NCBI RefSeq assembly: GCF_030369615.1
Contig: NZ_CP128494.1
Location: 1,026,001-1,090,000 of the forward strand
Direction: 5' to 3'
DNA from: Geobacillus stearothermophilus ATCC 12980
GTDB taxonomy: Bacteria > Bacillota > Bacilli > Bacillales > Anoxybacillaceae
Length of the DNA: 64,000 nt
Part shown: one piece after another, positions 9,628 through 20,179 of the stretch
Numbering within the stretch: the stretch's first letter is position 1
Layout of the letters: each line of letters begins with the position of its first letter
Translations under genes and position numbers: made by a program
The notes under the pieces: model-generated
The model's input: the letters and a program-made list of their open reading frames with translations, nothing else
What the model was told of the DNA's origin: nothing
Database searches by the model: none

Positions 9628-9636
9628 AGACGGAAC

Positions 9637-10683
9637 ATGAAGACGATCAAGGTGCTTGTCGTCGATGACTCGGCGTTTATGCGCAAATGGATCAGCGACT
9701 TTTTGTCCGAGCACCCACGCCTCGAAGTCGTCGGGACGGCTCGCAATGGCCAAGAGGCGCTCGACAAAATCGCCCTCTTGCGCCCGGATGTCGTCACGCT
9801 TGATGTCGAAATGCCGGTTATGAATGGGCTCGAAACGTTGCGGCGCATCATGCACAAGCAGCCGCTGCCGGTCGTCATGGTGTCGAGCACGACGAGGGAA
9901 GGGGCGGAAAACACGATCACCGCCATGCAATACGGGGCGGTGGATTTTGTCGCCAAGCCGTCTGGCACGATTTCGCTTGATTTATACAAAGTAAAAGATG
10001 AGCTGATCCGCAAAGTGCTGCACGCAAGCGAGGCGAATGTAAGGGCGCTCGCCGCCCACCGCCCGGCGCTTGCCGCCCGGCGCCCGCCGGCCCAAACGGC
10101 GCACAGCCAAAAAACGGTCGTCGCCATCGGCACGTCGACAGGCGGTCCGCGCGCCTTGGAAACGGTGTTGGCGCAGCTGACTCCTGATTTTGCCGCTCCG
10201 GTCGTCATCGTTCAGCATATGCCGAAAGGGTTTACGAAATCGCTTGCCGACCGGCTCAACGCACTGGCGGCGATCACGATCAAAGAGGCGGAAGACGGGG
10301 AACTGTTGCGAAATGGCACCGCCTATATCGCCCCGGGCGGCGTCCATCTCATCGTTCGCGAAGAAGGCGGCGCACTTAAAGCCCGTTTCGACGAATCGCC
10401 GCCGCGCGCCGGCCATCGTCCGGCTGTTGACGTGTTGTTCGAGTCGCTCGCTGCCATTCGCCGCTGTCGGAAAATCGCGGTGATCATGACCGGGATGGGA
10501 AGCGACGGAACAGCGGGGGTGAAAAAGCTGAAGGAAAGCGGGAACACAAAAGCGATCGCGGAAGCGCGCGAGACAGCCGTTATCTTTGGGATGCCAAGAG
10601 CGGCGATCGAGGCTGGCGTCGTTGATGTCATCGTTCCGCTTGACAGCATCGCCGCTGCCATCGTCCAATTGATCGGGGAGTGA
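9637..10683 (+). CDS. cheB: Chemotaxis methylesterase/deamidase CheB
   Basis: CheB removes methyl groups from chemoreceptors and deamidates them when phosphorylated by CheA. It has 348 residues: a receiver domain with phospho-acceptor D56 (TLDVEMPVMNG), a linker, and a methylesterase domain with nucleophile S167 (GTSTGGPRAL), H194 (QHMPKGF) and an acidic residue in MTGMGSDG. It is preceded by a short spacer after flhG and followed by cheA after 12 bases. Confidence 0.98.
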   Translation: MKTIKVLVVDDSAFMRKWISDFLSEHPRLEVVGTARNGQEALDKIALLRPDVVTLDVEMPVMNGLETLRRIMHKQPLPVVMVSSTTREGAENTITAMQYGAVDFVAKPSGTISLDLYKVKDELIRKVLHASEANVRALAAHRPALAARRPPAQTAHSQKTVVAIGTSTGGPRALETVLAQLTPDFAAPVVIVQHMPKGFTKSLADRLNALAAITIKEAEDGELLRNGTAYIAPGGVHLIVREEGGALKARFDESPPRAGHRPAVDVLFESLAAIRRCRKIAVIMTGMGSDGTAGVKKLKESGNTKAIAEARETAVIFGMPRAAIEAGVVDVIVPLDSIAAAIVQLIGE

Positions 10684-10695
10684 GGGGGAAACGGC

Positions 10696-12696
10696 ATGGA
10701 CATGAGCCAATATTTGGATTTATTTATTGATGAAAGCAAAGAGCATTTGCAGGCGATCAACGAGCGGCTGTTGGAACTTGAAAAAACTCCGGAGGACATG
10801 TCTGTGGTGAATGATATTTTCCGTTCGGCCCATACGTTGAAAGGCATGTCCGCCACGATGGGGTTTGAAGATTTAGCCAATTTGACGCACCAAATGGAAA
10901 ACGTGCTCGATGGCATCCGCAATCGGCGGCTTTCTGTTACCCCGGAATTGCTTGACGTCATTTTTGAGGCCGTCGACCATTTGGAGGCGATGATCAGTTC
11001 CATCGCTGCAGGCGGCGACGGAACGCGCGATGTAAGGAGAACAGTCGAACAGCTGAAACGAATCGAGCAAGGGGAGATGCCGAACAAGCAGGCAGCAAGA
11101 GAAGAACCGCCCCTTGAACATGCGTATGGGGAATTTGAATACTATGTGCTCGAGCAGGCGAAGGAGCAGGGATTTTCCGTCTACGAAATCCGCGTTCGGC
11201 TTCGCGATGATTGCTTGTTGAAAGCAGCGCGCGTCTATATGGTGTTTGAACAGCTGAATGAAGTCGGAGAAATTGTGAAAGCAATGCCGCCGGTCGAGAT
11301 GCTGGAGGAAGAACAGTTTGACCGGGAGTTTCTCGTTACGGTCGTATCCAAAGCGCCAGCCGATGAGTTGCAAAAGCGGCTGATGGGCATTTCGGAAATT
11401 GATGACGTCAAGGTGTCTATGCTATCGAGCAATGAACCGTCGGCAGAAAGCGAGAAAGCGTCTGCGCCCCAACAACCGGCCGCTATGGAGCAGGCGGAGG
11501 CCGTTCAGGCCGAAGCGGAGGCGCCGGAAAAACAAACAGCGAAACAGGCGACGAAAACGATCCGCGTCAATATTGAACGGCTCGATATGCTGATGAACTT
11601 ATTTGAAGAGCTTGTCGTCGACCGCGGGCGGCTTGAGCAAATTTCCCGCGAGCTGAACCATGCCGAATTGACGGAAACGGTCGAGCGGATGTCTCGCATC
11701 TCGAGTGATTTGCAGACGATCATTTTAAATATGCGCATGGTGCCGGTGGAAACGGTGTTTAACCGCTTTCCGCGCATGGTGCGCCAGCTCGCCCGCGAGC
11801 TCGGCAAAAAAGTGCGTCTTGATGTGATCGGGGCGGAAACGGAGCTTGACCGGACGGTCATTGATGAAATCGGCGATCCGCTTGTCCATTTGCTCCGCAA
11901 TGCGCTTGATCATGGCATTGAAGCGCCGGACGTCCGGGCGGCGCGCGGAAAGCCGGAGGAAGGGACGATCCAATTGCGCGCCTACCATAGCGGCAACCAT
12001 GTCTTTATTGAAATCGAGGATGATGGCGCCGGTATTTCTAGGGAAAAAGTGCTGAAAAAGGCGATCAGCCGCGGCATCGTTTCGCCCGAGGAGGCTGAGC
12101 ATTTAACCGATGAGCAAGTGTATGAGCTTATTTTTGCTCCCGGGTTTTCCACTGCCGATCATATTTCCGACATTTCCGGGCGCGGCGTCGGCTTAGATGT
12201 CGTCAAAAGCACCATCGAGTCGCTCGGCGGCACGGTGGCCGTCGATTCCCGTCCTGGCCAAGGGTCGCTGTTTTCCATTCAGCTGCCGCTCACGTTGTCG
12301 ATCATTTCGGTGCTGCTTGTGCAAATTGCGGCGGAAACGTATGCCATCCCGCTGTCATCGATTATGGAGACGGCGCTCATTAGGAAAGAAGACGTGTTCT
12401 ATGTCCATAACCAGCCGGTCATCGATTTCCGCGGCAAAGTTGTGCCGCTCGTCCGGCTGAAGGACGTGTTCGCTGTGCCGGGCGCGTCGGATGACAGCGA
12501 GACGGTGCCGGCTGTCATCGTGCGAAAAGGGGAAAAGCTGGCGGCGTTGGCGGTCGACTCGTTTATCGGCCAGCAAGAAGTCGTGTTGAAGTCGCTCGGC
12601 AACTATTTATCTTCTGTTTTCGCCATTTCAGGGGCGACGATTTTGGGAGACGGCCGGGTGGCGCTCATTATTGACTGCAACGCGCTTGTCAAATAG
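10696..12696 (+). CDS. cheA: Chemotaxis histidine kinase CheA
   Basis: CheA receives receptor signals and phosphorylates CheY and CheB. The 666-residue protein has the HPt domain with H46 (RSAHTLKGMS), a CheY-binding P2 domain (about 130-250), an acidic Ala/Glu linker (about 255-285), the dimerisation domain, the HATPase domain with N box (HLLRNALDHGIE) and G boxes (DDGAGIS, GRGVGLDVV), and a C-terminal CheW-like domain. ATG 10696 follows GAGGGGG; ATG 10702 is possible. A hairpin follows the stop. Confidence 0.98.
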   Translation: MDMSQYLDLFIDESKEHLQAINERLLELEKTPEDMSVVNDIFRSAHTLKGMSATMGFEDLANLTHQMENVLDGIRNRRLSVTPELLDVIFEAVDHLEAMISSIAAGGDGTRDVRRTVEQLKRIEQGEMPNKQAAREEPPLEHAYGEFEYYVLEQAKEQGFSVYEIRVRLRDDCLLKAARVYMVFEQLNEVGEIVKAMPPVEMLEEEQFDREFLVTVVSKAPADELQKRLMGISEIDDVKVSMLSSNEPSAESEKASAPQQPAAMEQAEAVQAEAEAPEKQTAKQATKTIRVNIERLDMLMNLFEELVVDRGRLEQISRELNHAELTETVERMSRISSDLQTIILNMRMVPVETVFNRFPRMVRQLARELGKKVRLDVIGAETELDRTVIDEIGDPLVHLLRNALDHGIEAPDVRAARGKPEEGTIQLRAYHSGNHVFIEIEDDGAGISREKVLKKAISRGIVSPEEAEHLTDEQVYELIFAPGFSTADHISDISGRGVGLDVVKSTIESLGGTVAVDSRPGQGSLFSIQLPLTLSIISVLLVQIAAETYAIPLSSIMETALIRKEDVFYVHNQPVIDFRGKVVPLVRLKDVFAVPGASDDSETVPAVIVRKGEKLAALAVDSFIGQQEVVLKSLGNYLSSVFAISGATILGDGRVALIIDCNALVK

Positions 12697-12725
12697 AAAG
12701 CCGACTGTATGCCGGCGGAGCTGGA

Positions 12726-12753
12726 AAAAGGCCGCGGGCGGACGCGGCCTTTT
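12726..12753 (+). terminator. Hairpin between cheA and cheW, possible partial terminator
   Basis: Perfect 11-bp inverted repeat AAAAGGCCGCG (12726-12736) and CGCGGCCTTTT (12743-12753) with a 6-base loop, followed only by CGTT. The short U run suggests partial termination or a processing/stability hairpin that would lower cheW-cheC-cheD-sigD expression relative to upstream genes. Confidence 0.6.
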
Positions 12754-12804
12754 CGTTAGCGGCGCCGGGCGAGGAAGCTGAACAGAAAAAGGGGGAAGCG
12801 ACCG

Positions 12805-13239
12805 ATGAGCATGAGCGTGCAGACGGATTGGAAAGTGATTGCATTTCGCCTGCAAGAGGAAGAATATGCCTTGCCGGTGCAATACGTTCGTTCCATTGAA
12901 AAAATACAGCCGATTACGCGCGTGCCGGGAACGGCTCCTTATGTCAAAGGAGTCATCAACTTGCGCGGGGTCGTCACGCCGATTATCGATTTGCGCGAGC
13001 GGTTCGGGTTTGCGCCCGAACCATACTGGGAGCAGACGCGGATGATTATCGCCGCCTTTGGGGATATCGAAGTCGGGTTGATCGTCGATGCGGCCAACGA
13101 TGTTCTCGATATTCCGGCAGCGAGCATTGATCCGCCCGAGGCGATCGGCGCCATAGGGGCTGCTTACATTTGCGGAGTGGCGAAAGTCGAGAAGCGTCTC
13201 CTCATTTTGCTCGATTTGGCAAGTGTCTTAAGTGAATAA
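12805..13239 (+). CDS. cheW: Chemotaxis coupling protein CheW
   Basis: CheW bridges chemoreceptors and CheA. It has 144 residues and is a single SH3-like CheW domain with the typical segments FRLQEEEYALPV, YVKGVINLRGVVTPIIDLR and LLILLDLASVL. The ATG at 12805 is preceded by AAAAGGGGGAAG; a second in-frame ATG lies at 12811. The gene comes after the cheA hairpin, 108 bases downstream of cheA. Confidence 0.98.
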   Translation: MSMSVQTDWKVIAFRLQEEEYALPVQYVRSIEKIQPITRVPGTAPYVKGVINLRGVVTPIIDLRERFGFAPEPYWEQTRMIIAAFGDIEVGLIVDAANDVLDIPAASIDPPEAIGAIGAAYICGVAKVEKRLLILLDLASVLSE

Positions 13240-13256
13240 AACGGAGAGAGGGGCGT

Positions 13257-13892
13257 TTGCGGTTGGACGACATTCGCAACTTAACAGGGACACACATTGA
13301 TATTTTGCGCGAAATGGGCAACATCGGGGCCGGCAACGCGGCGACCGCTTTGTCCATGCTGCTCAACAAAAAAATCGAAATGGCTGTGCCGCGCGTCCAA
13401 ATTGCGACATTTGCCGAGATGATGGAGCTGATCGGCGGTCCGGAGCAAGTGGTGGCATGCGTCTATTTGCGCGTCGAAGGCGAAGCGCCGGGAAACATGT
13501 TTTTCGTGCTGCCGCCGGACCAGGCCGAGAAGTTTGTCCGCCGAATGACGGGCGATGGCTCGTTTTCGTTCCAAGGCGAAGCCCATGAGCTCGGGCGGTC
13601 GGCGCTGCAGGAACTTGGCAACATTTTGGCCGGCTCATACTTGTCGGCGCTCGCCGATTTCACCCGGTTAAACTTGCATCCGTCCGTGCCGGCGCTGGCG
13701 ATCGATATGATCGGAGCGGTGCTGTCGTTTGGCTTGCTTGAGCTGTCGCGCGTCGGCGATTGCGCCATTTTGATCGATACAGCTATTTACGATGACCGGC
13801 GGCCAAATGAGAGCATTAACGGCCATTTCTTCCTTCTTCCTGACCCAGAATCATTTTCCATTATTTTTCGAGCGTTAGGTGTGGAGGGGTGA
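13257..13892 (+). CDS. cheC: CheY-P phosphatase CheC
   Basis: CheC removes phosphate from CheY-P and, with CheD, forms the Bacillus CheC/CheD/CheY adaptation system. The start is TTG 13257 (GAGAGAGGGG just upstream), giving 211 residues, close to the 209 of B. subtilis; TTG 13263 is an alternative. Both active-site half motifs are present: D15/E19/N22 ([13 protein letters not shown]) and the second copy in [13 protein letters not shown]. The stop overlaps the cheD start. Confidence 0.96.
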   Translation: MRLDDIRNLTGTHIDILREMGNIGAGNAATALSMLLNKKIEMAVPRVQIATFAEMMELIGGPEQVVACVYLRVEGEAPGNMFFVLPPDQAEKFVRRMTGDGSFSFQGEAHELGRSALQELGNILAGSYLSALADFTRLNLHPSVPALAIDMIGAVLSFGLLELSRVGDCAILIDTAIYDDRRPNESINGHFFLLPDPESFSIIFRALGVEG

Positions 13893-14389
13893 TGAAGACG
13901 GCAGAAGCAGTGAAGGTTGGCATTGCCGAAATGGAAGTTGTCGTGGCGCCGAACGTCATCCGCACATGCGGGCTCGGGTCGTGCGTGGGCGTCGTCATTT
14001 ATGACAGCGGAAAAGCGGTTGCCGGTATGGCGCACGTGATGCTGCCGCATTCATCGATGGCGCGCGGGGGAGTTGTCAATGCCGCCAAATACGCTGATAC
14101 AGCGGTGGAAGCGCTTTGTAAGCTCGTCTTGGCCGCCGGAGGACGGAAGGGCATGCTCAAAGCGAAGTTGGCCGGAGGGGCGCAAATGTTCTCGTTTTCC
14201 GCAGCTGGCGGGGACATGATGCGCATCGGCGCCCGCAACGTTGAGGAAGTGAAAAGGCAGCTTGAACGGCTTCATATCCCGATTGTGGCCGAAGATGTCG
14301 GGGGCCATAGCGGCCGCACAATCGAGTTTAACCCGCAGACGGGCGTGCTGGCCATCCGCACGGCGTGCCAGGACATAAAAGAAATATGA
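13892..14389 (+). CDS. cheD: Chemoreceptor glutamine deamidase CheD
   Basis: CheD deamidates glutamines on chemoreceptors and binds CheC. Start ATG 13892 follows GGAGGGG (13883-13889) and overlaps the cheC stop (TGATG). The 165-residue protein shows the Cys-His catalytic pair at C31 (GLGSCVGVV) and H48 ([11 protein letters not shown]), as in characterised CheD. The gene precedes sigD by 37 bases. Confidence 0.97.
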   Translation: MKTAEAVKVGIAEMEVVVAPNVIRTCGLGSCVGVVIYDSGKAVAGMAHVMLPHSSMARGGVVNAAKYADTAVEALCKLVLAAGGRKGMLKAKLAGGAQMFSFSAAGGDMMRIGARNVEEVKRQLERLHIPIVAEDVGGHSGRTIEFNPQTGVLAIRTACQDIKEI

Positions 14390-14426
14390 TGGAACGATAT
14401 GTGGTTTCCGCGAGGCGAGGGGGAGA

Positions 14427-15185
14427 ATGATGGGGAGCGCGCTAAAAGGTGAAGAACGGAAATATTGGGACGACTGGGTCAACGGCCGCGACCGCCGCGC
14501 GGCTGAAGAGCTCGTGCAGCGCTATATGCCGCTTGTTTCCTACCATGTGCAGCGGCTTTCGGCGACGCTGCCGAGTTCTGTGCCAAAGGATGAGTTGATC
14601 AGTCTTGGGCTCCTCGGGTTGTACGATGCGATTGAAAAGTTTGACCCATCGCGCGATTTGAAATTCGATACGTATGCATCGTTCCGCATCCGCGGCGCGA
14701 TATTGGACGGTTTGCGCAAAGAAGACTGGCTGCCGCGCAGTGTGCGCGACAAGGCGAAAAAAATCGAGGAAGCGGCCGAACGGCTGGAGCAGCAGTATAT
14801 GCGATCGGTGACAGCGAAGGAAATTGCGGCTGAACTTGGCATGACGGAAGCGGAAGTGCAGGCGGCGGCCAGCGACACGTTTTGGTCGCTTTGGTTGCCG
14901 CTTGGACAAGGAGCGGCTGAAGACGAAGATGAGCCGCTGGCGATTCGGGACGACCGCGCCCTGCTCCCGGAAGAGGAAGCCATTAAGCGGGAAATGATCG
15001 ACCAGTTGGCGGAAGGCATTCGACGGTTGAATGAAAAAGAGCAGCTCGTCATCAGTTTGTTTTACAAAGAAGAGCTGACGTTTACGGAAATCGGAAGTCT
15101 TTTGCAGCTGTCGACATCAAGAATTTCGCAAATTCATGCCAAAGCGCTGTGGAAATTGCGCCGCTTTTTAAGCGGGGATTCATGA
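14427..15185 (+). CDS. sigD: RNA polymerase sigma factor SigD (FliA type)
   Basis: Sigma-28 family factor that transcribes flagellin, motor and autolysin genes. It has 252 residues, with region 2 (DELISLGLLGLYDAIEKFDP, KFDTYASFRIRGAILDGLR), region 3 (SVTAKEIAAELGM) and region 4 with a helix-turn-helix (ELTFTEIGSLLQLSTSRISQIH). ATG 14427 and 14430 are adjacent; GAGGGGGAG lies just upstream. Its location at the end of the fla/che operon makes its level sensitive to transcription through the whole operon, as known in B. subtilis. Confidence 0.98.
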   Translation: MMGSALKGEERKYWDDWVNGRDRRAAEELVQRYMPLVSYHVQRLSATLPSSVPKDELISLGLLGLYDAIEKFDPSRDLKFDTYASFRIRGAILDGLRKEDWLPRSVRDKAKKIEEAAERLEQQYMRSVTAKEIAAELGMTEAEVQAAASDTFWSLWLPLGQGAAEDEDEPLAIRDDRALLPEEEAIKREMIDQLAEGIRRLNEKEQLVISLFYKEELTFTEIGSLLQLSTSRISQIHAKALWKLRRFLSGDS

Positions 15186-15204
15186 GGCGAAAGGAAGCGG
15201 GAAG

Positions 15205-15435
15205 ATGGACATCCAATTGCCGATGCTGCAAAGCGTCATGCCGAAGGCGCCTGAAGCCGCGTCCAAGCACGCCTTGGCGCAGCAGCACCCTCATGTTGTG
15301 CAGGCGCAGCGGGCAGCCGCGGAGGAAAAACGAGCGGAGCAGGCGCGCCGCCAAGTGACGGGAAAACGGGCGGGAGACGCGCTCCGTTTTGGGAGTCATC
15401 CTTATAAAGGAAAAACAATCGACATCAAAGGATAG
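15205..15435 (+). CDS. Small basic protein of unknown function between sigD and swrB
   Basis: A 76-residue ORF in the operon, 19 bases after sigD and 9 before swrB, with a modest GGAAG ribosome binding site. It is rich in Ala, Gln, Arg and Lys, has no membrane segment, probably forms a helix in the middle (QAQRAAAEEKRAEQARRQ), and ends in a more structured-looking segment (GSHPYKGKTIDIKG). I do not recall a counterpart at this place in B. subtilis, where sigD is followed directly by swrB. Spacing and ribosome binding site support a real gene; function is unknown. Confidence 0.7.
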   Translation: MDIQLPMLQSVMPKAPEAASKHALAQQHPHVVQAQRAAAEEKRAEQARRQVTGKRAGDALRFGSHPYKGKTIDIKG

Positions 15436-15444
15436 TGAACAACG

Positions 15445-16071
15445 ATGGAGGCATTTTGGCTGACTGTCAGCTTGTTGCTGCACGCGTTTTCGTTTTGGTT
15501 GATCATCCTGCTTTACACGCGCTTGTCGCGGCTAAGCGAAGAGGAAGCAAGAGCCAAGAGGCGGGCTGAGGAGCTTGAGGAGGCGATGGCGGCCCATCTC
15601 GTGGCATGGAAAGAGGAAAATGAGCGCTTTTTGGCCGAGTTGGATGCGCTGCTTAGCGCGAAACCGGCCGCCGCGGCGGACAAGCGGACGCCGGCTCCCG
15701 TCAAGAGCCGCCTGCCTCAGCAGTCAGAGCCCAGCAATGAGAAAGAGAGCAGGCTGGTAAACGGAGCGGGCAGCGAAAACAGGCCGGGTCGGAAACAAAC
15801 TGCATCGGAGCGGCCGGAGCTGGGGCGAAGCGGCCGGGTTGAACAAACGGACGCCATGGACGCGCTGTCGGACTATTTTCCCGATGTTGACGCCATCGAA
15901 GATGTAGTCGACTTTTCGCCGCCATCCGCCCATGCCGCCGCCATCGCCCGCCGTCTCGAAGCCGAAGGGATGACGGTCGAAGAAATCGCGAAGAAGCTCG
16001 GAAAAGGAAAAACAGAAGTCGAACTGCTGCTCAAATTTGGCCGAAAAAACGGCCGAATGGGCGAACAATAG
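15445..16071 (+). CDS. swrB: SwrB-like flagellar assembly factor (YlxL)
   Basis: In B. subtilis SwrB promotes export-gate activation and high motility gene expression during swarming. Here 208 residues: one N-terminal membrane helix (about 4-24), a charged coiled-coil segment (about 28-70), a low-complexity linker, and a C-terminal helix-turn-helix-like segment (MTVEEIAKKLGKGKTEVELLLKF). The architecture and the position after sigD and before rpsB match SwrB. The linker is hardly conserved, so the call depends on the two ends and context. Confidence 0.88.
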   Translation: MEAFWLTVSLLLHAFSFWLIILLYTRLSRLSEEEARAKRRAEELEEAMAAHLVAWKEENERFLAELDALLSAKPAAAADKRTPAPVKSRLPQQSEPSNEKESRLVNGAGSENRPGRKQTASERPELGRSGRVEQTDAMDALSDYFPDVDAIEDVVDFSPPSAHAAAIARRLEAEGMTVEEIAKKLGKGKTEVELLLKFGRKNGRMGEQ

Positions 16072-16072
16072 C

Positions 16073-16102
16073 TTGATTTCCTGCCGGCGGTTATGATATA
16101 TT
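16073..16102 (+). promoter_or_regulatory. Probable sigma-A promoter of rpsB
   Basis: TTGATT (16073-16078), an 18-base spacer and TATATT (16097-16102), directly after the swrB stop and just before the structured rpsB leader. A second -10-like TATGAT at 16092 has a poor spacing. The promoter would separate ribosomal from flagellar transcription. Confidence 0.6.
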
Positions 16103-16123
16103 TTTACATGGTGTGAATACACA

Positions 16124-16184
16124 CGCCTGATGATTTCAGCAACGGTGCTGGCAACGCCAGTCTTGCTGAAAGATGAGGCAGGCG
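16124..16184 (+). promoter_or_regulatory. Structured 5' leader of rpsB (probable S2 autoregulatory element)
   Basis: Three nested perfect stems form one long arm: CGCCTG (16124-16129) with CAGGCG (16179-16184), TTTCAGCAA (16134-16142) with TTGCTGAAA (16163-16171), and CTGGC (16148-16152) with GCCAG (16156-16160). There is no U run, so it is not an intrinsic terminator. Its place between promoter and ribosome binding site fits an autogenous r-protein leader; rpsB leaders are known in several bacteria, but binding by S2 here is inferred. Confidence 0.7.
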
Positions 16185-16221
16185 GAGGCACAAAAACCAC
16201 AAGGAAACAGGAGGAGCATGC

Positions 16222-16929
16222 ATGTCAGTCATTTCAATGAAGCAATTGCTTGAAGCTGGCGTCCATTTCGGACATCAGACGCGCCGTTGGAACCCGAAAA
16301 TGAAAAAATACATTTTCACGGAGCGCAACGGCATTTATATTATCGACTTGCAAAAAACGGTGAAAAAAGTCGAGGAAGCATACAACTTCGTCCGCGAACT
16401 GGCGGCGAACGGCGGCAAAATTTTGTTCGTCGGCACGAAAAAACAAGCGCAAGAATCCGTGAAAGAAGAAGCCGAACGCTGCGGCATGTTTTATGTCAAC
16501 CAACGCTGGCTTGGCGGCACGCTGACAAACTTTGCAACGATCCAAAAGCGGATCAAGCGGTTGCGCGAAATTGAAAAAATGGAAGAAGATGGCGTATTTG
16601 ACGTTCTTCCGAAAAAAGAAGTCATCGGTTTGAAAAAAGAAAAAGAGCGGCTTGAGAAATTTTTAGGCGGCATTAAAGACATGAAAGAACTGCCGGATGC
16701 GCTGTTTGTCATCGACCCGCGCAAAGAACGGATTGCAGTGGCGGAAGCGCGCAAGTTGAACATCCCGATCATCGGCATTGTCGACACGAACTGCGATCCG
16801 GATGAGATCGACTACGTCATTCCGGCGAACGACGACGCCATCCGCGCCGTCAAACTGTTGACGTCGAAAATCGCCGATGCGGTGCTTGAGGCGAAACAAG
16901 GCGAAGAAGCCGCTGTGGCAGCAGAGTAA
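16222..16929 (+). CDS. rpsB: 30S ribosomal protein S2
   Basis: S2 binds at the head-platform junction of the 30S subunit and is needed for S1/mRNA binding. It has 235 residues and is colinear with bacterial S2: [22 protein letters not shown] at the N-terminus, the coiled-coil insertion (about 105-150), and [20 protein letters not shown]. An AGGAGG ribosome binding site precedes the ATG. It is followed by a strong terminator, then tsf. Confidence 0.99.
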   Translation: MSVISMKQLLEAGVHFGHQTRRWNPKMKKYIFTERNGIYIIDLQKTVKKVEEAYNFVRELAANGGKILFVGTKKQAQESVKEEAERCGMFYVNQRWLGGTLTNFATIQKRIKRLREIEKMEEDGVFDVLPKKEVIGLKKEKERLEKFLGGIKDMKELPDALFVIDPRKERIAVAEARKLNIPIIGIVDTNCDPDEIDYVIPANDDAIRAVKLLTSKIADAVLEAKQGEEAAVAAE

Positions 16930-16942
16930 GGCAAGGTGGAGG

Positions 16943-16982
16943 AAAGGTGATAAGAGGGGAAAGCCTTTTATCACCTTTTTTT
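16943..16982 (+). terminator. Intrinsic terminator after rpsB
   Basis: Perfect 11-bp stem AAAGGTGATAA (16943-16953) with TTATCACCTTT (16968-16978), 14-base loop, and a run of seven T (16976-16982). It lies 13 bases after the rpsB stop and would reduce read-through into tsf. Confidence 0.92.
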
Positions 16983-17087
16983 AGACAAAAGTCAGCAACT
17001 TTTGGCTATACTAACGAATAAGGGCAAAATGGGCATCCGTTGCCGGCATCGATACATATATGCGATCAAAAGAAGGAGGATTTATTC

Positions 17088-18763
<1,676 letters not shown>

Positions 18764-18765
18764 CG

Positions 18766-19323
18766 ATGGCAAAGCAAGTGATTCAACAGGCGAAAGAAAA
18801 AATGGATAAGGCCGTGCAAGCATTCACCCGCGAGCTGGCAAGCATTCGCGCCGGACGGGCGAACGCCGGGCTGCTCGAAAAAGTGACGGTTGATTATTAC
18901 GGCGTCCAAACGCCGATCAACCAGCTTGCTTCGATCAGCGTGCCGGAAGCGCGCCTGCTCGTCATCCAGCCGTACGACAAATCGGTCATCAAAGAGATGG
19001 AAAAAGCGATTTTAGCATCGGATTTAGGGTTGACGCCATCAAACGACGGATCGGTCATCCGCCTTGTCATTCCGCCGTTGACGGAAGAGCGGCGCCGTGA
19101 GCTGGCCAAGCTTGTCAAAAAATATTCGGAAGATGCGAAAGTCGCGGTTCGCAACATCCGCCGCGACGCGAACGACGAGCTGAAAAAGCTCGAGAAAAAC
19201 GGCGAAATTACGGAAGACGAACTTCGCAGCTACACTGATGATGTGCAAAAACTGACCGATGACCATATCGCCAAAATCGACGCCATCACAAAAGAGAAAG
19301 AGAAAGAAGTTATGGAAGTATAG
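18766..19323 (+). CDS. frr: Ribosome recycling factor
   Basis: RRF splits post-termination ribosomes together with EF-G. It has 185 residues, a three-helix bundle plus beta domain, with conserved segments [36 protein letters not shown] and [24 protein letters not shown]. It starts 2 bases after pyrH with AAGGGGGAAA as ribosome binding site and is followed by a terminator. Confidence 0.99.
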   Translation: MAKQVIQQAKEKMDKAVQAFTRELASIRAGRANAGLLEKVTVDYYGVQTPINQLASISVPEARLLVIQPYDKSVIKEMEKAILASDLGLTPSNDGSVIRLVIPPLTEERRRELAKLVKKYSEDAKVAVRNIRRDANDELKKLEKNGEITEDELRSYTDDVQKLTDDHIAKIDAITKEKEKEVMEV

Positions 19324-19335
19324 GCAAAACGATGC

Positions 19336-19365
19336 AAACCCTCTATGTTGATGGAGGGTTTTTTT
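19336..19365 (+). terminator. Intrinsic terminator after frr
   Basis: AAACCCTC (19336-19343) pairs with GAGGGTTT (19354-19361), followed by T to 19365. It is 12 bases after the frr stop. Confidence 0.85.
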
Positions 19366-19373
19366 GCTATAAT
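19364..19373 (+). promoter_or_regulatory. Extended -10 promoter of uppS
   Basis: TTGC followed by TATAAT (19368-19373) forms an extended -10 (TG-N-TATAAT) at the very end of the frr terminator; the -35 region (TTGATG 19348) is only 14 bases away, so recognition would rely on the TG extension. The uppS ATG lies 33 bases downstream. Confidence 0.6.
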
Positions 19374-19405
19374 GGAAAGGCAAAACACGATCCCGGAGGA
19401 CTCGT

Positions 19406-20179
19406 ATGTTTAATAAAATCCGAAAAGCGAAGCGGGAAGATGCCCCGCTGACAAAAGAGGATGTGCTTGGCCATCCGATTCCGAACCATGTTGCCATCAT
19501 TATGGATGGGAACGGGAGATGGGCAAAAAAACGGGCGCTGCCGAGGGTGGCCGGCCATTACGAAGGCATGCAAGTCGTGCGCAAAATCACCCGTTTTGCC
19601 AATGAGCTTGGGATCGAAATTTTATCGCTTTACGCGTTTTCGACGGAAAACTGGAAACGGCCGAAAACGGAAGTCGACTATTTAATGAAGCTGCCGGAAC
19701 AGTTTTTGACGACGTTTCTTCCCGAGCTCGTCGCCGAAAATGTCAAAGTCCAAGTGATCGGTCATACGGAGGCGTTGCCCGATCATACGCGCCGGGCAGT
19801 TGAGCAAGCGATTCACGAAACGAGCGGCAACACCGGCTTAATTTTAAACTTTGCGCTCAATTACGGAAGCCGGGCGGAGATTGCCGCCGCTGTAAAGCGG
19901 ATCGCTGAGGATGTCGAGCGCGGGGTGCTCGCGCCGGACGATATTACGGAGCCGCTCATTTCCTCATACTTGATGACGAACGGCCTGAAAGATCCGGACT
20001 TGCTCATTCGCACAAGCGGAGAGATCCGCCTGAGCAATTTCATGCTTTGGCAATTGGCGTATACGGAACTTTGGTTTACGGATGTCTTATGGCCGGATTT
20101 TACGGAGCAACATTTTCTAGAGGCGATCGCTGCCTACCAGCGCCGCGACCGCCGGTTTGGAGGAGTGTCAGCGCGATGA
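19406..20179 (+). CDS. uppS: Undecaprenyl diphosphate synthase (cis-prenyltransferase)
   Basis: UppS extends farnesyl diphosphate with isopentenyl diphosphate in cis to make the C55 carrier for cell-wall synthesis. It has 257 residues. The substrate and Mg motif IIMDGNGRWAKKR (about 32-44), SLYAFSTENWKRP, and the C-terminal RTSGEIRLSNFMLWQLAYTE signature are present. GGAGGA precedes the ATG. The stop overlaps the cdsA start (ATGA), linking lipid carrier and phospholipid precursor synthesis. Confidence 0.98.
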   Translation: MFNKIRKAKREDAPLTKEDVLGHPIPNHVAIIMDGNGRWAKKRALPRVAGHYEGMQVVRKITRFANELGIEILSLYAFSTENWKRPKTEVDYLMKLPEQFLTTFLPELVAENVKVQVIGHTEALPDHTRRAVEQAIHETSGNTGLILNFALNYGSRAEIAAAVKRIAEDVERGVLAPDDITEPLISSYLMTNGLKDPDLLIRTSGEIRLSNFMLWQLAYTELWFTDVLWPDFTEQHFLEAIAAYQRRDRRFGGVSAR

